The notes: a model not told the origin generated them from the letters alone. A DNA stretch of 64,000 nt from Skermanella aerolata KACC 11604 (GCF_000936425.1 NZ_AVFK01000036.1:1-64000), one strand, 5' to 3'. Shown: positions 1-10,047, counted from the stretch's first letter. Program-made: numbers and translations.

Positions 1-111
1 AACGCCATACGCAGCGGCAAGACCGCACATATGAGCGATCGGACGAGAAAAACCAACGCATCACGATCCGTCCAATGGTCACTTACACTTATCCTCGACA
101 GCCGCACCTGT

Positions 112-263
112 CTCTTCCGCGGCTGGCCGACCTGGTGGTCATAGCGAGGGGCCCGCACCCGATCCCATCCCGAACTCGGCCGTGAAAACCCTCCGCGCCA
201 ATGGTACTGCGTCTTAAGACGTGGGAGAGTAGGTCGCCGCCAGGTCCGCCAGCCGCGGAAGAG
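112..263 (+). other. Processing stalk: perfect inverted repeat flanking 5S rRNA
   Basis: Bases 112-127 (ctcttccgcggctggc) are the exact reverse complement of 248-263 (gccagccgcggaagag). The 5S gene sits in the loop. In the precursor transcript this would form a long duplex of the kind cut by RNase III-type enzymes before RNase E maturation. The duplex is seen directly in the sequence; its processing role is inferred from known rRNA maturation. Confidence 0.8.
131..244 (+). rRNA. rrf: 5S ribosomal RNA
   Basis: This is the 5S rRNA of the large ribosomal subunit. The 5' end cctggtggtc pairs with the 3' end gccgccagg to close helix I. The interior carries the conserved cccgatcccatcccgaactc segment and the gtgggagagtaggtcgccgc 3' domain. 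At about 114 nt it has normal length. It should be the last gene of an rrn operon whose 16S and 23S lie before the window. Bases 1-111 look like 23S-5S spacer, and I see no tRNA in them. Confidence 0.95.
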
Positions 264-270
264 CACAGAC

Positions 271-315
271 GACAAACAGCCGGAAAGCTAACGCTTTCCG
301 GCTGTTTGTCGTTTT
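271..315 (+). terminator. Rho-independent terminator of the rrn operon
   Basis: An 18-bp perfect stem (271-288 with 293-310) with a taac loop is followed by gtttt. It lies 26 bp after the 5S rRNA, as expected for the end of an rRNA operon. Confidence 0.93.
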
Positions 316-482
316 AGGTTCTCTGGCTCGGTCAATCTCTGGAAGGGCGGGAAGAAGTTTTGTAAACAAGCATTTCTGGTCCTGCTCCTTTTACAAGCGG
401 TTACAAAACTCCCTGATACGTAGATGTTTGGTCAATCAAAGCAGGCCGATGATCGGATAGTTTCCAATAGGGGAGAAACCCG

Positions 483-968
483 ATGATCCAGAGTGTGGGC
501 GGCCAACCGCCCGGCGGTCCGGGCGGACCGCCGCCATCCAAGGCGATGACCGACGAAGCCAAGAAGCAGGTCACCGATATCCTGAGCCAGTATGATCCGG
601 AGAACCTCAGCACCGAAGACATGGACGCCATCAACAAAAGCTTCAAGGAAGCAGGTGTCCGCCCCAGTGGCGAACTCAAGTCGATGCTTGAGGATTCCGG
701 TTTCGATGCTAAAGCCTTGGGCGACCGCGCTCGGGAAACTCAGGGTCCCAACGGTGGACCACCCCTTGGCGGACCTCCTCCAGGCGGTGGCGCTCCTCCG
801 GGCGGAGGTGCCCAGCAGGCCTCCACCGACCAGCTCAAGCAGTTGAGTTCGATGCTCGAACAGTACGATCTCAATGACCTGAGCGAGGACGATCAGACCA
901 ACATCAGCCAGAAGCTGACCGAACTCGGTTTCAGCGCTTCAAAATCCAAGGTTTCCTTCACGGTCTGA
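483..968 (+). CDS. Proline/glycine-rich protein with an internal duplication (unknown function)
   Basis: This 161-aa protein has no signal peptide or membrane segment. It has two Gly/Pro-rich stretches (about residues 6-18 and 88-110). Around them lie two similar helical units, residues 30-59 (core ILSQYDPENLSTEDMDAI) and 121-150 (core MLEQYDLNDLSEDDQTNI). Each has the pattern L-x-Q-Y-D-x-x-x-L-S-x-x-D. The acidic, helix-loop look recalls EF-hand-like or secretion-associated repeats, but no canonical DxDxDG loop is present. The start follows a ggggag ribosome-binding site, and a strong terminator ends the unit, so it is probably a single-gene transcript. I cannot name the family. Confidence 0.75.
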   Translation: MIQSVGGQPPGGPGGPPPSKAMTDEAKKQVTDILSQYDPENLSTEDMDAINKSFKEAGVRPSGELKSMLEDSGFDAKALGDRARETQGPNGGPPLGGPPPGGGAPPGGGAQQASTDQLKQLSSMLEQYDLNDLSEDDQTNISQKLTELGFSASKSKVSFTV

Positions 969-996
969 CACGCTTTCGATCATAGTAGTGCCACCG

Positions 997-1033
997 AGCA
1001 GCGGCTTTCCCGTCGGAAAGCCGCTGCTTTTTT
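997..1033 (+). terminator. Rho-independent terminator
   Basis: A 14-bp perfect stem (997-1010 with 1015-1028) with a cgtc loop is followed by six T. It closes the unit of the gene ending at 968 and isolates it from dctQ. Confidence 0.93.
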
Positions 1034-1121
1034 GCCTGGACCGCACCACCGTCAACCGCTACCACCACCAACTGTCGGCCCGGTTATCATTCGGGATGCA
1101 TCAAGTAAGGGGAGGACGCGC

Positions 1122-1682
1122 TTGTCGGCGCTGGCTTTATTCGTGCGCATCGTCAACCAGCTCAACGAGTGGATCGGGCGCACGGTTTCGTGGCTGACCC
1201 TTGGTGTCGTCCTGGTCTGCTTTTCCGTCGTGGTGTTGCGCTACGCCTTCAACATCGGGTTCGTGTGGATGCAGGACATCTATGTCTGGCTCCATGCCAT
1301 AGCCTTCACCCTGGGCGCAGGCTATGCCCTGCTGCATGACCACCACGTCCGGGTCGATATCTTCTACCGGCCGGCCAGCGAACGCTACAAGGCCTGGCTC
1401 AACCTCTTCGGCGTCCTGCTGCTTTTGCTGCCCTTCGTGACGATCCTCGTCTACTGGGGCTGGGGTTATGTCGTGCGGTCCTGGATGCTCCAGGAGCGGT
1501 CGCAGAACGTCGGCGGCATGCATGGCCTCTATGTCATCAAAAGCTGCCTGATCGCCTTCGCCGTCCTTGTCGGACTCCAGGGCCTTTCGATCGCGTCGCG
1601 CAGCATCTTGATCCTCACCGGCAACAGGACGCTCCTGTCCCCACGCGATCTTCCGCCCGCCGAAAATATGGAAGGGGCCTGA
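1122..1682 (+). CDS. dctQ: TRAP transporter small permease (DctQ family)
   Basis: Predicted 186-aa inner-membrane small subunit of a tripartite ATP-independent periplasmic transporter, which imports organic acids with sodium. It has four hydrophobic segments and the DctQ-type core around VVLRYAFNIGFVWMQDIYVWLHA. I choose the TTG at 1122 because aaggggagg lies 6 bp upstream. The open frame runs back to 1032, but that start lies inside the preceding terminator. dctM follows after 4 bp. No periplasmic DctP subunit is encoded nearby, so the substrate cannot be inferred. The sequence ...GRTVSWLTLGVVL... after the start supports an N-terminal membrane helix. Confidence 0.88.
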   Translation: MSALALFVRIVNQLNEWIGRTVSWLTLGVVLVCFSVVVLRYAFNIGFVWMQDIYVWLHAIAFTLGAGYALLHDHHVRVDIFYRPASERYKAWLNLFGVLLLLLPFVTILVYWGWGYVVRSWMLQERSQNVGGMHGLYVIKSCLIAFAVLVGLQGLSIASRSILILTGNRTLLSPRDLPPAENMEGA

Positions 1683-1686
1683 TCCC

Positions 1687-3078
1687 GTGGACAGCATCCT
1701 GATCGGCGAGGCGCTGAGCGTCGCCATGTTCTTCGGTGTCGTGGCGGTCCTCATGCTGGGGTTTCCCGTCGCCTTCACGCTTGCGGGCACATCCCTGATC
1801 TTCGCCGGCATCGGCTGGCAGTTCGACGCATTCAACCCGGCCCTGTTCGGCACTCTGGTCTCGCGCTACGTGGGCGCCATGGTCAACGAGGTGCTGGTGG
1901 CAGTTCCGCTATTCGTCTTCATGGGCGTCATGCTGGAGCGCTCCCGGATCGCTGAGCAACTCCTGGTGACGATGGCGCAACTCTTCGGCAGCCTGCGCGG
2001 CGGTCTCGGCCTGTCGGTCATCATGGTCGGCGCCTTGCTGGCCGCCTCGACCGGCATCGTCGGCGCCACTGTCGTGACCATGGGGCTGCTGAGCCTGCCC
2101 GCCATGCTGAAGGCCGGCTACGATCCGAAACTCGCCTGCGGCATCATCTGCGCCTCTGGCACGCTGGGCCAGATCATCCCGCCCTCGACCGTCCTGATCT
2201 TCATGGGCGACATCCTCCAGGGAGCGAACGCCCAGGCTCAGATGGCGCTCGGCAACTTCGCTCCCAACCCGGTGTCGGTCGGCGACCTCTTCGTCGGCGC
2301 CTTCATTCCGGGCTTCATCCTGGTCGGCCTATACATGGGCTGGACCATCCTGATCGCGATCCTACGGCCGCAGGCCGCTCCGGCGCTGGAGATGACCGCC
2401 GAGGAGCGCCGTGACCTTCCGAAGAATGTCGTCGTAGCGCTCGTCCCAGCGCTGGCTCTGATCGTCGCGGTGCTCGGCTCGATCCTTACCGGCATCGCAA
2501 CCCCGACCGAATCGGCGTCGGTCGGTGCCGTCGGAGCCATGCTGCTTGCCGCCATCAGGAGGCAATTCAACTACGCGATCCTGCGCCACGTCATGATGTC
2601 GACAATGCAGATCACCTCCATGGTGTTCGTGATCCTGTTCGGCGCCTCCATGTTCGCGCTGGTCTTCCGGACCCTGGGGGGAGATGCCCTGCTAGAGGAG
2701 TTCCTGACGGCGCTGCCAGGAGGGGCAACCGGGGCAATGCTCTTTGTGATGTTCTTGATGTTCGTCCTGGGCTTCATCCTGGACACGTTTGAGATCATCT
2801 TCATCGTCATGCCGCTGACTGCGCCGATCCTGTTGCAGATGGGGATCGATCCGGTCTGGCTCGGCGTCATGGTCGGCATCAATCTCCAGACGAGCTTTCT
2901 GACCCCGCCGGTCGGCTTCTCCCTGTTCTACCTTCGAAGCGTGGCGCCGGCGTCGATCGGGACCAATCAGATCTACCGGGGCGTCGTTCCTTTCGTGGCA
3001 CTTCAGGTAACCGGTTTGGCCCTGGTCTGGATATTCCCCCAACTTGCCACTTGGCTGCCGGCGCTCGTGTTCAAGTAA
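1687..3078 (+). CDS. dctM: TRAP transporter large permease (DctM family)
   Basis: A 463-aa polytopic membrane protein with normal DctM length and about 12 hydrophobic segments. Family-like stretches include IVGATVVTMGLLSLPAMLKAGYDP, GTLGQIIPPSTVLI and TPTESASVGAVGA. It forms the ion-coupled channel part of the TRAP system with DctQ. The start is a GTG 4 bp after the dctQ stop, consistent with translational coupling. The gene ends only 4 bp from the stop of the convergent macB-like gene, with no terminator hairpin between them. Confidence 0.92.
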   Translation: MDSILIGEALSVAMFFGVVAVLMLGFPVAFTLAGTSLIFAGIGWQFDAFNPALFGTLVSRYVGAMVNEVLVAVPLFVFMGVMLERSRIAEQLLVTMAQLFGSLRGGLGLSVIMVGALLAASTGIVGATVVTMGLLSLPAMLKAGYDPKLACGIICASGTLGQIIPPSTVLIFMGDILQGANAQAQMALGNFAPNPVSVGDLFVGAFIPGFILVGLYMGWTILIAILRPQAAPALEMTAEERRDLPKNVVVALVPALALIVAVLGSILTGIATPTESASVGAVGAMLLAAIRRQFNYAILRHVMMSTMQITSMVFVILFGASMFALVFRTLGGDALLEEFLTALPGGATGAMLFVMFLMFVLGFILDTFEIIFIVMPLTAPILLQMGIDPVWLGVMVGINLQTSFLTPPVGFSLFYLRSVAPASIGTNQIYRGVVPFVALQVTGLALVWIFPQLATWLPALVFK

Positions 3079-3082
3079 GCGG

Positions 3083-4416
3083 TCAGACCCGCCGCAATGC
3101 AACGATAGGGTCCAACCTGGAGGCCTGCCATGCCGGGTAGAGCCCGAAGGTAACTCCGATCAACCCAGCCCCCAAGAACGCTCCCAGTGCCGTCAGGGGA
3201 TCGATCCGGGGCGCGATCTGAGTTGCAGCATCGACGGCAAGGACGCCACCGAAGCCGAGCAGGACACCAAGCAACCCACTGACCAGCGCCAATGCCGCCG
3301 CTTCAATCAGAAATTGCGACAGGATATCCCGGCGACCGGCACCGACCGCGAGGCGGAGCCCGATCTCGGCGGTCCGTTCGGTCACCGAGACCAGCATGAT
3401 GTTCATGATGCCGATCCCGGCGATCAGCAGCGACAAGGCGGCGATCCCGACCAGCAGCGCTGTCAGGATACGAGCGGAGGCAGCGCGGGCTTCGGCGACT
3501 TCCGACAGGTTTCGGATATCGAAGTCGTCAGGCTCCCCCGGCATCAGCCTGTGGCGCTGACGGAGCAGTTCGCGGACTTCGTCGGTCGTGGTCCGTAGGC
3601 TGCCGGCGTCATGTGCCTGGATCATGATCGAGTTGACGGCGCCCGCGAAGACGACGGATGGGTTCGCCTTGACCTGCTCGACCTTCTGGAAGCCAGTCTT
3701 GCCGCTGCCGTCGAACCGCTTCTTGCCGGCGATGGCGCTGGCGGACTGGATCTGGGGAGCGGGCTTGTTGTTGAGGCGCATGCGGGCTGTCGCCAGGGGT
3801 ACGTAGACGACGTCGTCCTGGTCCCAGCCCTGGGTCGACTGACCCTTGGAAGCCAGGACGCCGATCACCTGGAACGGCACGTTGCGCAGCCTGATGACTT
3901 GGCCGACCGGATCCTCTCCCGGTTCGAACAACCGTTTCACGACCGTCTGGCCCAGCAGCGCCACCTTGGCGACCGCGGCATTGTCTTCGTCGGTGATCAG
4001 CCGGCCAGAGACCGCTGGCCATGCGCGCACCTCCATGAAGCCCGCCGTAATGCCGTGCATCCGCGACCAGGAGTTGCGGTTGCCGTTGATCGCCTGACCG
4101 CTGCCCCACCACGTAGCGCCGACTTCCCGGACCGACGGAAGCTGCGCGCGGATGGCGACCGCATCGTCCTCCGTCAGCAGGACATTGGTGTCGCCGCTGA
4201 GACGGACGCCGCCGGGACCGGTCCGCTGGCCGGCCACCACCATCATGACATTGGCGCCCAGGTTCTGGATCTGGTCGATCACCTGTTTCTGGGTTGCGGT
4301 GCCGATCGCGACCATCAGGATCACCGCCGCGATGCCGACCGCGATCCCGGTCATTGTCAGGATGCTGCGTAGACGGTGCAGCCAGAGGGCACGGAGCGCA
4401 GTGCGCAGGGCCATCG

Positions 4417-4420
<4 letters not shown>
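3083..4420 (-). CDS. macB: ABC transporter permease, MacB/FtsX type
   Basis: A 445-aa permease with a MacB layout: N-terminal membrane helix (TMTGIAVGIAAVILMVAIG), a large periplasmic domain (about residues 45-310), and three C-terminal helices (IGIMNIMLVSVTERTAEIGLRLAVGA is the FtsX/MacB signature). With the adjacent ATPase and adaptor it should form a MacAB-like complex exporting a substrate through an outer-membrane channel. Here the ATPase is a separate gene, unlike E. coli MacB. It overlaps the ATPase stop by 4 bp. No TolC-like gene is in the window. The substrate is unknown; the closest family roles are macrolide, peptide or siderophore export. Confidence 0.88.
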
Positions 4421-5096
<676 letters not shown>

Positions 5097-5100
<4 letters not shown>

Positions 5101-6425
5101 GTCCCGGCTCCTCCGGCGGACGGCTTGCGGCCGACGACGACCTGCTGGCCCTCGGTCAGCGTGCCGCCGGCGATCTCACTGAAGCCGGTATCCGCGATGC
5201 CAACCTTGACCGGGACTGCCGTGAACGTGCCCTTCGAGTCGAGCACGTAGACTTCGCTCTCGCCGGCGCGCCGGGGGGCGGGCGAGGGGAGGGACGGCGT
5301 CGGGCGGAAGCGCAGGGCGGCGGACGGGACCCGCAGCACGTCGCGGTGTTCCGTCACCTTAATATCGACCATGGCCGTCATGCCGGGATAGAGCTGCAAG
5401 GTGTCATTGCCGGCCGTGATGACGACAACATATGTCACTACGTTCTGGATGACCTGCGGCGCCTTCCTGACCTGTGCGACGGTGCCGGTGAACTCCATGC
5501 CGGGGAAAGCGGCGACGGTGAAGCTGACGGACTGCCCGGCTTGGACTGCGCCGATATCCGCTTCATCGACGAAAGTCTCGACCTGAAGCCGGCGGAGGTC
5601 GCGGGCGATCGTGTAAAGCACGGGAGCTTCCAGGCTGGCCGCGACGGTCTGGCCGACATCGACGTTCCGCTCGATCACCACGCCGTCGATGGGCGAGCGG
5701 ATCACCGTCCGGTCCAGATCGACCTGCGCCTGGGCCAGCGCTGCGACCCGCTGCTGAAGCGTGGCCTCCGCCACTAAAACTTGGGCTTCGGCGGCGCTGA
5801 CCGAAGCGTCTGCTCCCTGGATTACGGTGATCTGGGCGTTGTGCTCAGCCTGAGCTGCCGCCAGGGCAGCCTGAGCCTGATCGAAGGCGCTGGTGACCCG
5901 CTCCCGCTCCGCCACCGCGACGTAGTCGGCCCGGCCGGACGCCGAAGCCCGCTGCAACTCCCGTTTCGCCTGATCGGAGACCGACTGGGCGCTCCGGACA
6001 TTGGCTTCCAGGACTTGGCGGGTCGCCCGTGCGTTCTCGGCATCGGCGCGTGCCCGCGCCAGTTGCGCCTTGGCGGCGGAGATGCCGGAGGCGGCGACGT
6101 CGCGCTGGGCGGTCGCCTCTGCCACTCGAGCGGCGAAGCCTTCGGGGGCGATCTGGGCGACGATCTGATCCTGACGGACCACGGAGTTGAAGTCGGCATC
6201 GAGCGAGAGGATGCGTCCGGAAACGGCGGAGCCGACCTGGACCAGCCCGACGGCGTTGAGCGTTCCGGTAGCCGCTATGGTCCGGACGATGGTGCCCCGG
6301 TCGACGGTCGCCAGTTCCACGTCGGGAAGTTCCCGCTGGTCCTCGATCAGGGACGCGTAGCCTACGCCACCGGCAAGTACGGCGATGCCGCCGATTGCCA
6401 GCCATATTGCGAACGCACGCTTCAC
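5097..6425 (-). CDS. macA: Periplasmic adaptor (membrane fusion protein), MacA-like
   Basis: A 442-aa protein with an N-terminal membrane anchor (FAIWLAIGGIAVLAGGVGYA), a barrel/lipoyl half (VSGRILSLDADFNSVVRQDQIVAQI) and a long Ala/Gln-rich coiled-coil hairpin (about residues 95-225). The lipoyl half and beta-barrel then return (IRSPIDGVVIERNVDVGQTV). It would bridge the MacB-type permease to an outer-membrane channel. It is the first gene of the operon, starts with GTG, and overlaps the ATPase start by 4 bp. Length and order match the HlyD/MacA family. Confidence 0.9.
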
Positions 6426-6505
6426 TCCGCACCTCTCGACCTGAACGAGAAGAGCTTATCCCACAAGATCATGGCGTTGGAATGGCGGCGGCGCCGCAGC
6501 GACGA

Positions 6506-7264
6506 TCAGACCGCACCGGTCGGCAAGGTCACGTCCTCAAGCGCCATGCGGAACCACCCGTCGGCCCCAAGCGCCTCTAAAGGTTGAAAGCGTGCCTTAT
6601 ACGCCATCTTCCGGCTGCTCCTGATCCAGTAGCCGAGATAGACATGGGGAAGTCCTTCGGCCAGCGACTGGGAGATCAGCGACAGGATCATGAAGGTGCC
6701 GAGGCTCCGCCTGTCCTGGTCGGCATCGAAGAAGCTGTAGACGGCTGAGAGGCCGTCGCGCAGCCGGTCGGTCAGGATGGCGCCGACCAGTCGGTCCCGA
6801 CCGTCCCGAACCTCGAACAAGCAGGTCTCCGCCCGTCCCTCATCGACCATGGCGCTATAGTCGGCCAAGCTCATGCGGGCCATGTCGCTGTCGCCATGGC
6901 GCGACATCTGGTAGGCGTGGAACAGGCGGAACTGCTCGTGCGTCGCGATGGCCGGAACCTCCGCGACGGTAAGGTCGGCATTGGCCTTCAGGATGCGCCG
7001 CATGCTGCGGCCCGGCTGGAACTCCTTGACCGGAATGCGCACCGGCACGCAGGCGGAGCAACCCGGGCAGACCGGCCGGTAGACGATGTCGTGACTCCGC
7101 CGGAACCCCGCCCGCGACAAGGTGGAATTCACTTCCGACGCAAAGGGCGCGCTTAAACGCGTGAACAGTTTACGCTCGACCCGGCCGGGCAGGTAAGGGC
7201 ACGGCATCGGGCCGGAACGGAAGAACTGCTGCAACGGCCGCGGGGGCGGCGGAATGACGGACAT
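6506..7264 (-). CDS. bpt: Aspartate/glutamate leucyltransferase (Bpt; ATE-like)
   Basis: A 252-aa protein of the bacterial arginyl-tRNA-protein-transferase family. These enzymes move Leu (or Arg) from tRNA to N-terminal Asp/Glu and so feed proteins into the N-degron pathway. The N-terminal ATE half has PMPCPYLPGRVERKLFTRL and the cysteine cluster PVCPGCSACVPVR. The GNAT-like C-terminal half has AVYSFFDADQDRRSLGTFMI and HVYLGYWIRSSRKMAYKARFQPLE. Its start lies 23 bp after the stop of the alpha-E gene on the same strand, suggesting co-transcription with the ATP-grasp/alpha-E pair. Confidence 0.93.
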   Translation of the reverse strand: MSVIPPPPRPLQQFFRSGPMPCPYLPGRVERKLFTRLSAPFASEVNSTLSRAGFRRSHDIVYRPVCPGCSACVPVRIPVKEFQPGRSMRRILKANADLTVAEVPAIATHEQFRLFHAYQMSRHGDSDMARMSLADYSAMVDEGRAETCLFEVRDGRDRLVGAILTDRLRDGLSAVYSFFDADQDRRSLGTFMILSLISQSLAEGLPHVYLGYWIRSSRKMAYKARFQPLEALGADGWFRMALEDVTLPTGAV

Positions 7265-7287
7265 TGCTCCTGCCTATGGCTCCAAGC

Positions 7288-8268
7288 CTACTGTTCCTGC
7301 TCTGCCAGTGCTCCGGCGGGGACCGCGCCGAAGAAGGCCTTGCTGATCTCCTGAGTGACATCGTTGAGGTGGAGCTGCAACCAGTCGAGATACTCGTGCA
7401 GTCCGCTTTTGATGACATCCTCGATCGAACGGGAATGGAGCGCCGCCTGGATCTCGTCGACCCGTTCCATGGCCTTGCTCCCCCCCTTCAAGATATAGCG
7501 CGACTTCAGCCTTACCAGCAATCCATCGATCTGCCGCACACAAGTGGTAACCGACCGGGGGAAGCTTTCATTGTAGAGCATGAAGCCGGCCACGGCCGAC
7601 GGGGTCATGCCGCGGGGATAGACGCGGCGGAATGCGTGGTAGCCGGCGGCGGAGCGAAGGACGGCATTCCACTGGCTGACATCCAGCGGAGAACCGACGC
7701 CGTCGGCGAAGGGCAGGAGCGTGTGGTACTTGATGTCGAGCAGGCGTGTCGTCTGGTCGGCCCGCTCCAGATACTTGCCTAACTGATAAAAATACCATCC
7801 CTGGTCACGGTAGAAGGTGCCCTCCGTGATCCCGGTATGGGCTTGGCAGGCTTCCTTTACCATGCTGCACAGCCGGGTCAGGTTGTGCGGGGCGATGTCG
7901 GACGGACCCAGCGACAGCAGCTTGTTGTAGAACACGTTGATCTGCGTCCACATCTCGGTGCTGATCAGCGGGCGGAGAGTCCGGGCGTTTTCGCGGGCGG
8001 ACCGGATCGCCGAGACGATGGAGGTCGGGTTCTGCGTGTCGAGGACGTAGAAGTTGACGACGTTCTGGGCCGTCGCCGACTCGTAGCGGCTGAGAAAACG
8101 CTTCTCGTCGGCATTGAGCTGGACGATCGACATCCAGTTCTTGGCGCCCCGGCTGTCGCGGGAAAAGGTTTCGTGGACGTCGAGGATACGGGCCAGATTC
8201 TCGGCGCGCTCCATGTAGCGCGCCATCCAGAAAATGCACTCCGCATAGCGGGCAAGAAGATTACTCAA
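7288..8268 (-). CDS. Alpha-E domain protein (DUF403)
   Basis: A 326-aa, largely helical protein with the DUF403/alpha-E N-terminus LLARYAECIFWMARYMERAENLARILDV. The family is found next to circularly permuted ATP-grasp enzymes and was proposed, from comparative genomics, to take part in peptide or amide-bond modification. I place the start at a TTG (8268) within TTGAGTAA, which overlaps the upstream ATP-grasp stop by 8 bp. The ATG farther upstream would add 15 residues inside that gene. Its own biochemical role is unknown. Confidence 0.87.
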   Translation of the reverse strand: MSNLLARYAECIFWMARYMERAENLARILDVHETFSRDSRGAKNWMSIVQLNADEKRFLSRYESATAQNVVNFYVLDTQNPTSIVSAIRSARENARTLRPLISTEMWTQINVFYNKLLSLGPSDIAPHNLTRLCSMVKEACQAHTGITEGTFYRDQGWYFYQLGKYLERADQTTRLLDIKYHTLLPFADGVGSPLDVSQWNAVLRSAAGYHAFRRVYPRGMTPSAVAGFMLYNESFPRSVTTCVRQIDGLLVRLKSRYILKGGSKAMERVDEIQAALHSRSIEDVIKSGLHEYLDWLQLHLNDVTQEISKAFFGAVPAGALAEQEQ

Positions 8269-9718
8269 GGACCCACGTGTCTTTCGACCCGCCCCCCTGC
8301 GAGGAGTTGACAATCAGCGTACCTTTGCGAAGTGCTACGCGCGAAAGGCCGCCGGGCAGGACCCACGTGCTTTTGCCGGTGATCGCGAAAGGCCGAAGAT
8401 CCACGTGACGCGGCTCGACCCCTTCGTCCACCAGCGTCGGGCAAACCGACAGCGGGATCATCGGCTGGCTGATGTAGTTGGACGGATCGGCCAGCAGCTT
8501 GGCCCGGCAATCCTCCAGCTCCGCCTTGGTGGCGCGCGGGCCGATCGTGATGCCGTAGCCGCCGGCCTCGCCGACCGGCTTGACCACCAATTCGTCTAGA
8601 CGGTCGAGCGTCAAGGCCAAGCCATCGGGTTCACGGCAGATGTTGGTCTCGACATTGGGGATGATCGCGTCCTGGTCCAGGTAGTACTTGATCATCCGGG
8701 GGACGTAGCAATAGACCGCCTTGTCGTCGGCGACCCCGGTGCCGATCGCGTTGGCCAGCGTGACGTTGCCTTTTCTGTAGGCTTCCATCAGGCCCGGAAC
8801 GCCGAGATGACTATCCTTTCGGAACGCCAGCGGGTCCAGGAAGGCATCGTCGACACGGCGGTAGATCGAATCGACCCGGGCAAGACCGTTCGTGGTCTTC
8901 ATGTAGACCCGGTCGTCCTTGACGACGAGATCTCGCCCTTCCACCAGCGGCACGCCCATCTCGCGCGCCAGGAAGATGTGTTCGAAATAGGCCGAGTTGT
9001 ACGAGCCCGGCGACAGCAGGACCACCTGTGGATCATGGATATCCGCCGGAGCCACCTCGCACATCGCGTCAAGCAGCTTGACGCCGTAGTTGTCGACCGG
9101 ACGGATGCCGATGTCGCTGACCAGATCCGGGAAGGCGCGCATCATCATGTGGCGGTTTTCGACCACATAGGAGACGCCGGACGGTACCCGCGCGTTGTCT
9201 TCCAGCACGCGGAAGATGCCTTGGCCATCGCGGACCAGATCGACGCCCATGATATGGACATAGGTGTCGAACGGCACGTCGATGCCGATCATCTGCGGCC
9301 GGAAGTTCTGGTTGCCCAGGACCAGATCGGACGGAATGATGCCGTCCTTCAGGATCTTCTGGTCATGGTAGATATCGTGCAGGAACATGTTCAGCGCGGT
9401 TACGCGCTGGACCACGCCGGCTTCTACCGCGGCCCATTCCCGGGCGGATATGACCCGGGGAATAACGTCGAAGGGAAGAATCCGGTCGACAGCATCCTGG
9501 TCGGAATAGACCAGGAATGTTATGCCGAGATTGTACAACTCCCTTTCTGCGTCCTTTGCCCTGCGCTGAAGGTCCGCGAAATCCATTGAGGAGAGACGCT
9601 GGCGGATCGCCGAAGTATGTTCGGCCGGATTGCCCGAACCACCGAACAGCTCATCGAAGAATCCACCAGGATCGTAGTTAGCGAGTAGGTCCGAATGGAC
9701 GGTACCGGATGGGTTCAC
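8261..9718 (-). CDS. Circularly permuted type 2 ATP-grasp protein
   Basis: A 485-aa predicted carboxylate-amine/thiol ligase of the CP_ATPgrasp family. Recognisable parts are FDELFGGSGNPAEHTSAIRQRL, FDVIPRVISAREWAAVEAGVVQR, GIDVPFDTYVHIMGVDLVRDGQG, VLEDNARVPSGVSYVVENR (metal/nucleotide region) and VVKPVGEAGGYGI. The open frame continues to 9985, but I choose GTG at 9718, which has gaggaaaa about 7 bp upstream and gives normal family length. It heads an operon with the alpha-E protein and bpt. Homologues often sit with transglutaminase or proteasome-like genes; none is seen here. Confidence 0.9.
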   Translation of the reverse strand: MNPSGTVHSDLLANYDPGGFFDELFGGSGNPAEHTSAIRQRLSSMDFADLQRRAKDAERELYNLGITFLVYSDQDAVDRILPFDVIPRVISAREWAAVEAGVVQRVTALNMFLHDIYHDQKILKDGIIPSDLVLGNQNFRPQMIGIDVPFDTYVHIMGVDLVRDGQGIFRVLEDNARVPSGVSYVVENRHMMMRAFPDLVSDIGIRPVDNYGVKLLDAMCEVAPADIHDPQVVLLSPGSYNSAYFEHIFLAREMGVPLVEGRDLVVKDDRVYMKTTNGLARVDSIYRRVDDAFLDPLAFRKDSHLGVPGLMEAYRKGNVTLANAIGTGVADDKAVYCYVPRMIKYYLDQDAIIPNVETNICREPDGLALTLDRLDELVVKPVGEAGGYGITIGPRATKAELEDCRAKLLADPSNYISQPMIPLSVCPTLVDEGVEPRHVDLRPFAITGKSTWVLPGGLSRVALRKGTLIVNSSQGGGSKDTWVLE

Positions 9719-10047
9719 GCTTTTTCCTCGGAGCTTGACGCACGTAACGGGAATAAACCCGCAGCCGAGCAGTTGGTAGCTGAGTATGAACCGATTTTTC
9801 CGGTATTGACCAGAGTTTCCGCAAGATTTTTGCGCCGCGATAGTATTTGCCGTTATTTTGTGCGGTTGTCGAAAAGTAGGGCGGTCTCGTGCTGTGAACG
9901 AGGGGTTTGCCGAGTACCCGACGCTGCCTTTTTGCGGGTCGGTATGGACCGGTGAAATGCGCCCCTCCCTCTGAGAGACGCGCATGTCATCATTTGTCTA
10001 CATTCGCCCATCGGGCGGCCTGGAGCGGCGGACCGCGACTCAGGGAT
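9719..10047. other. 329-bp gap before the ATP-grasp operon
   Basis: I see no convincing gene. The part next to 9718 is AT-richer than the flanks and should hold the promoter of the ATP-grasp operon (minus strand). The part near 10047 is the 3' flank of the patatin-like gene. No clear terminator hairpin with a U-tract was seen. Confidence 0.5.
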
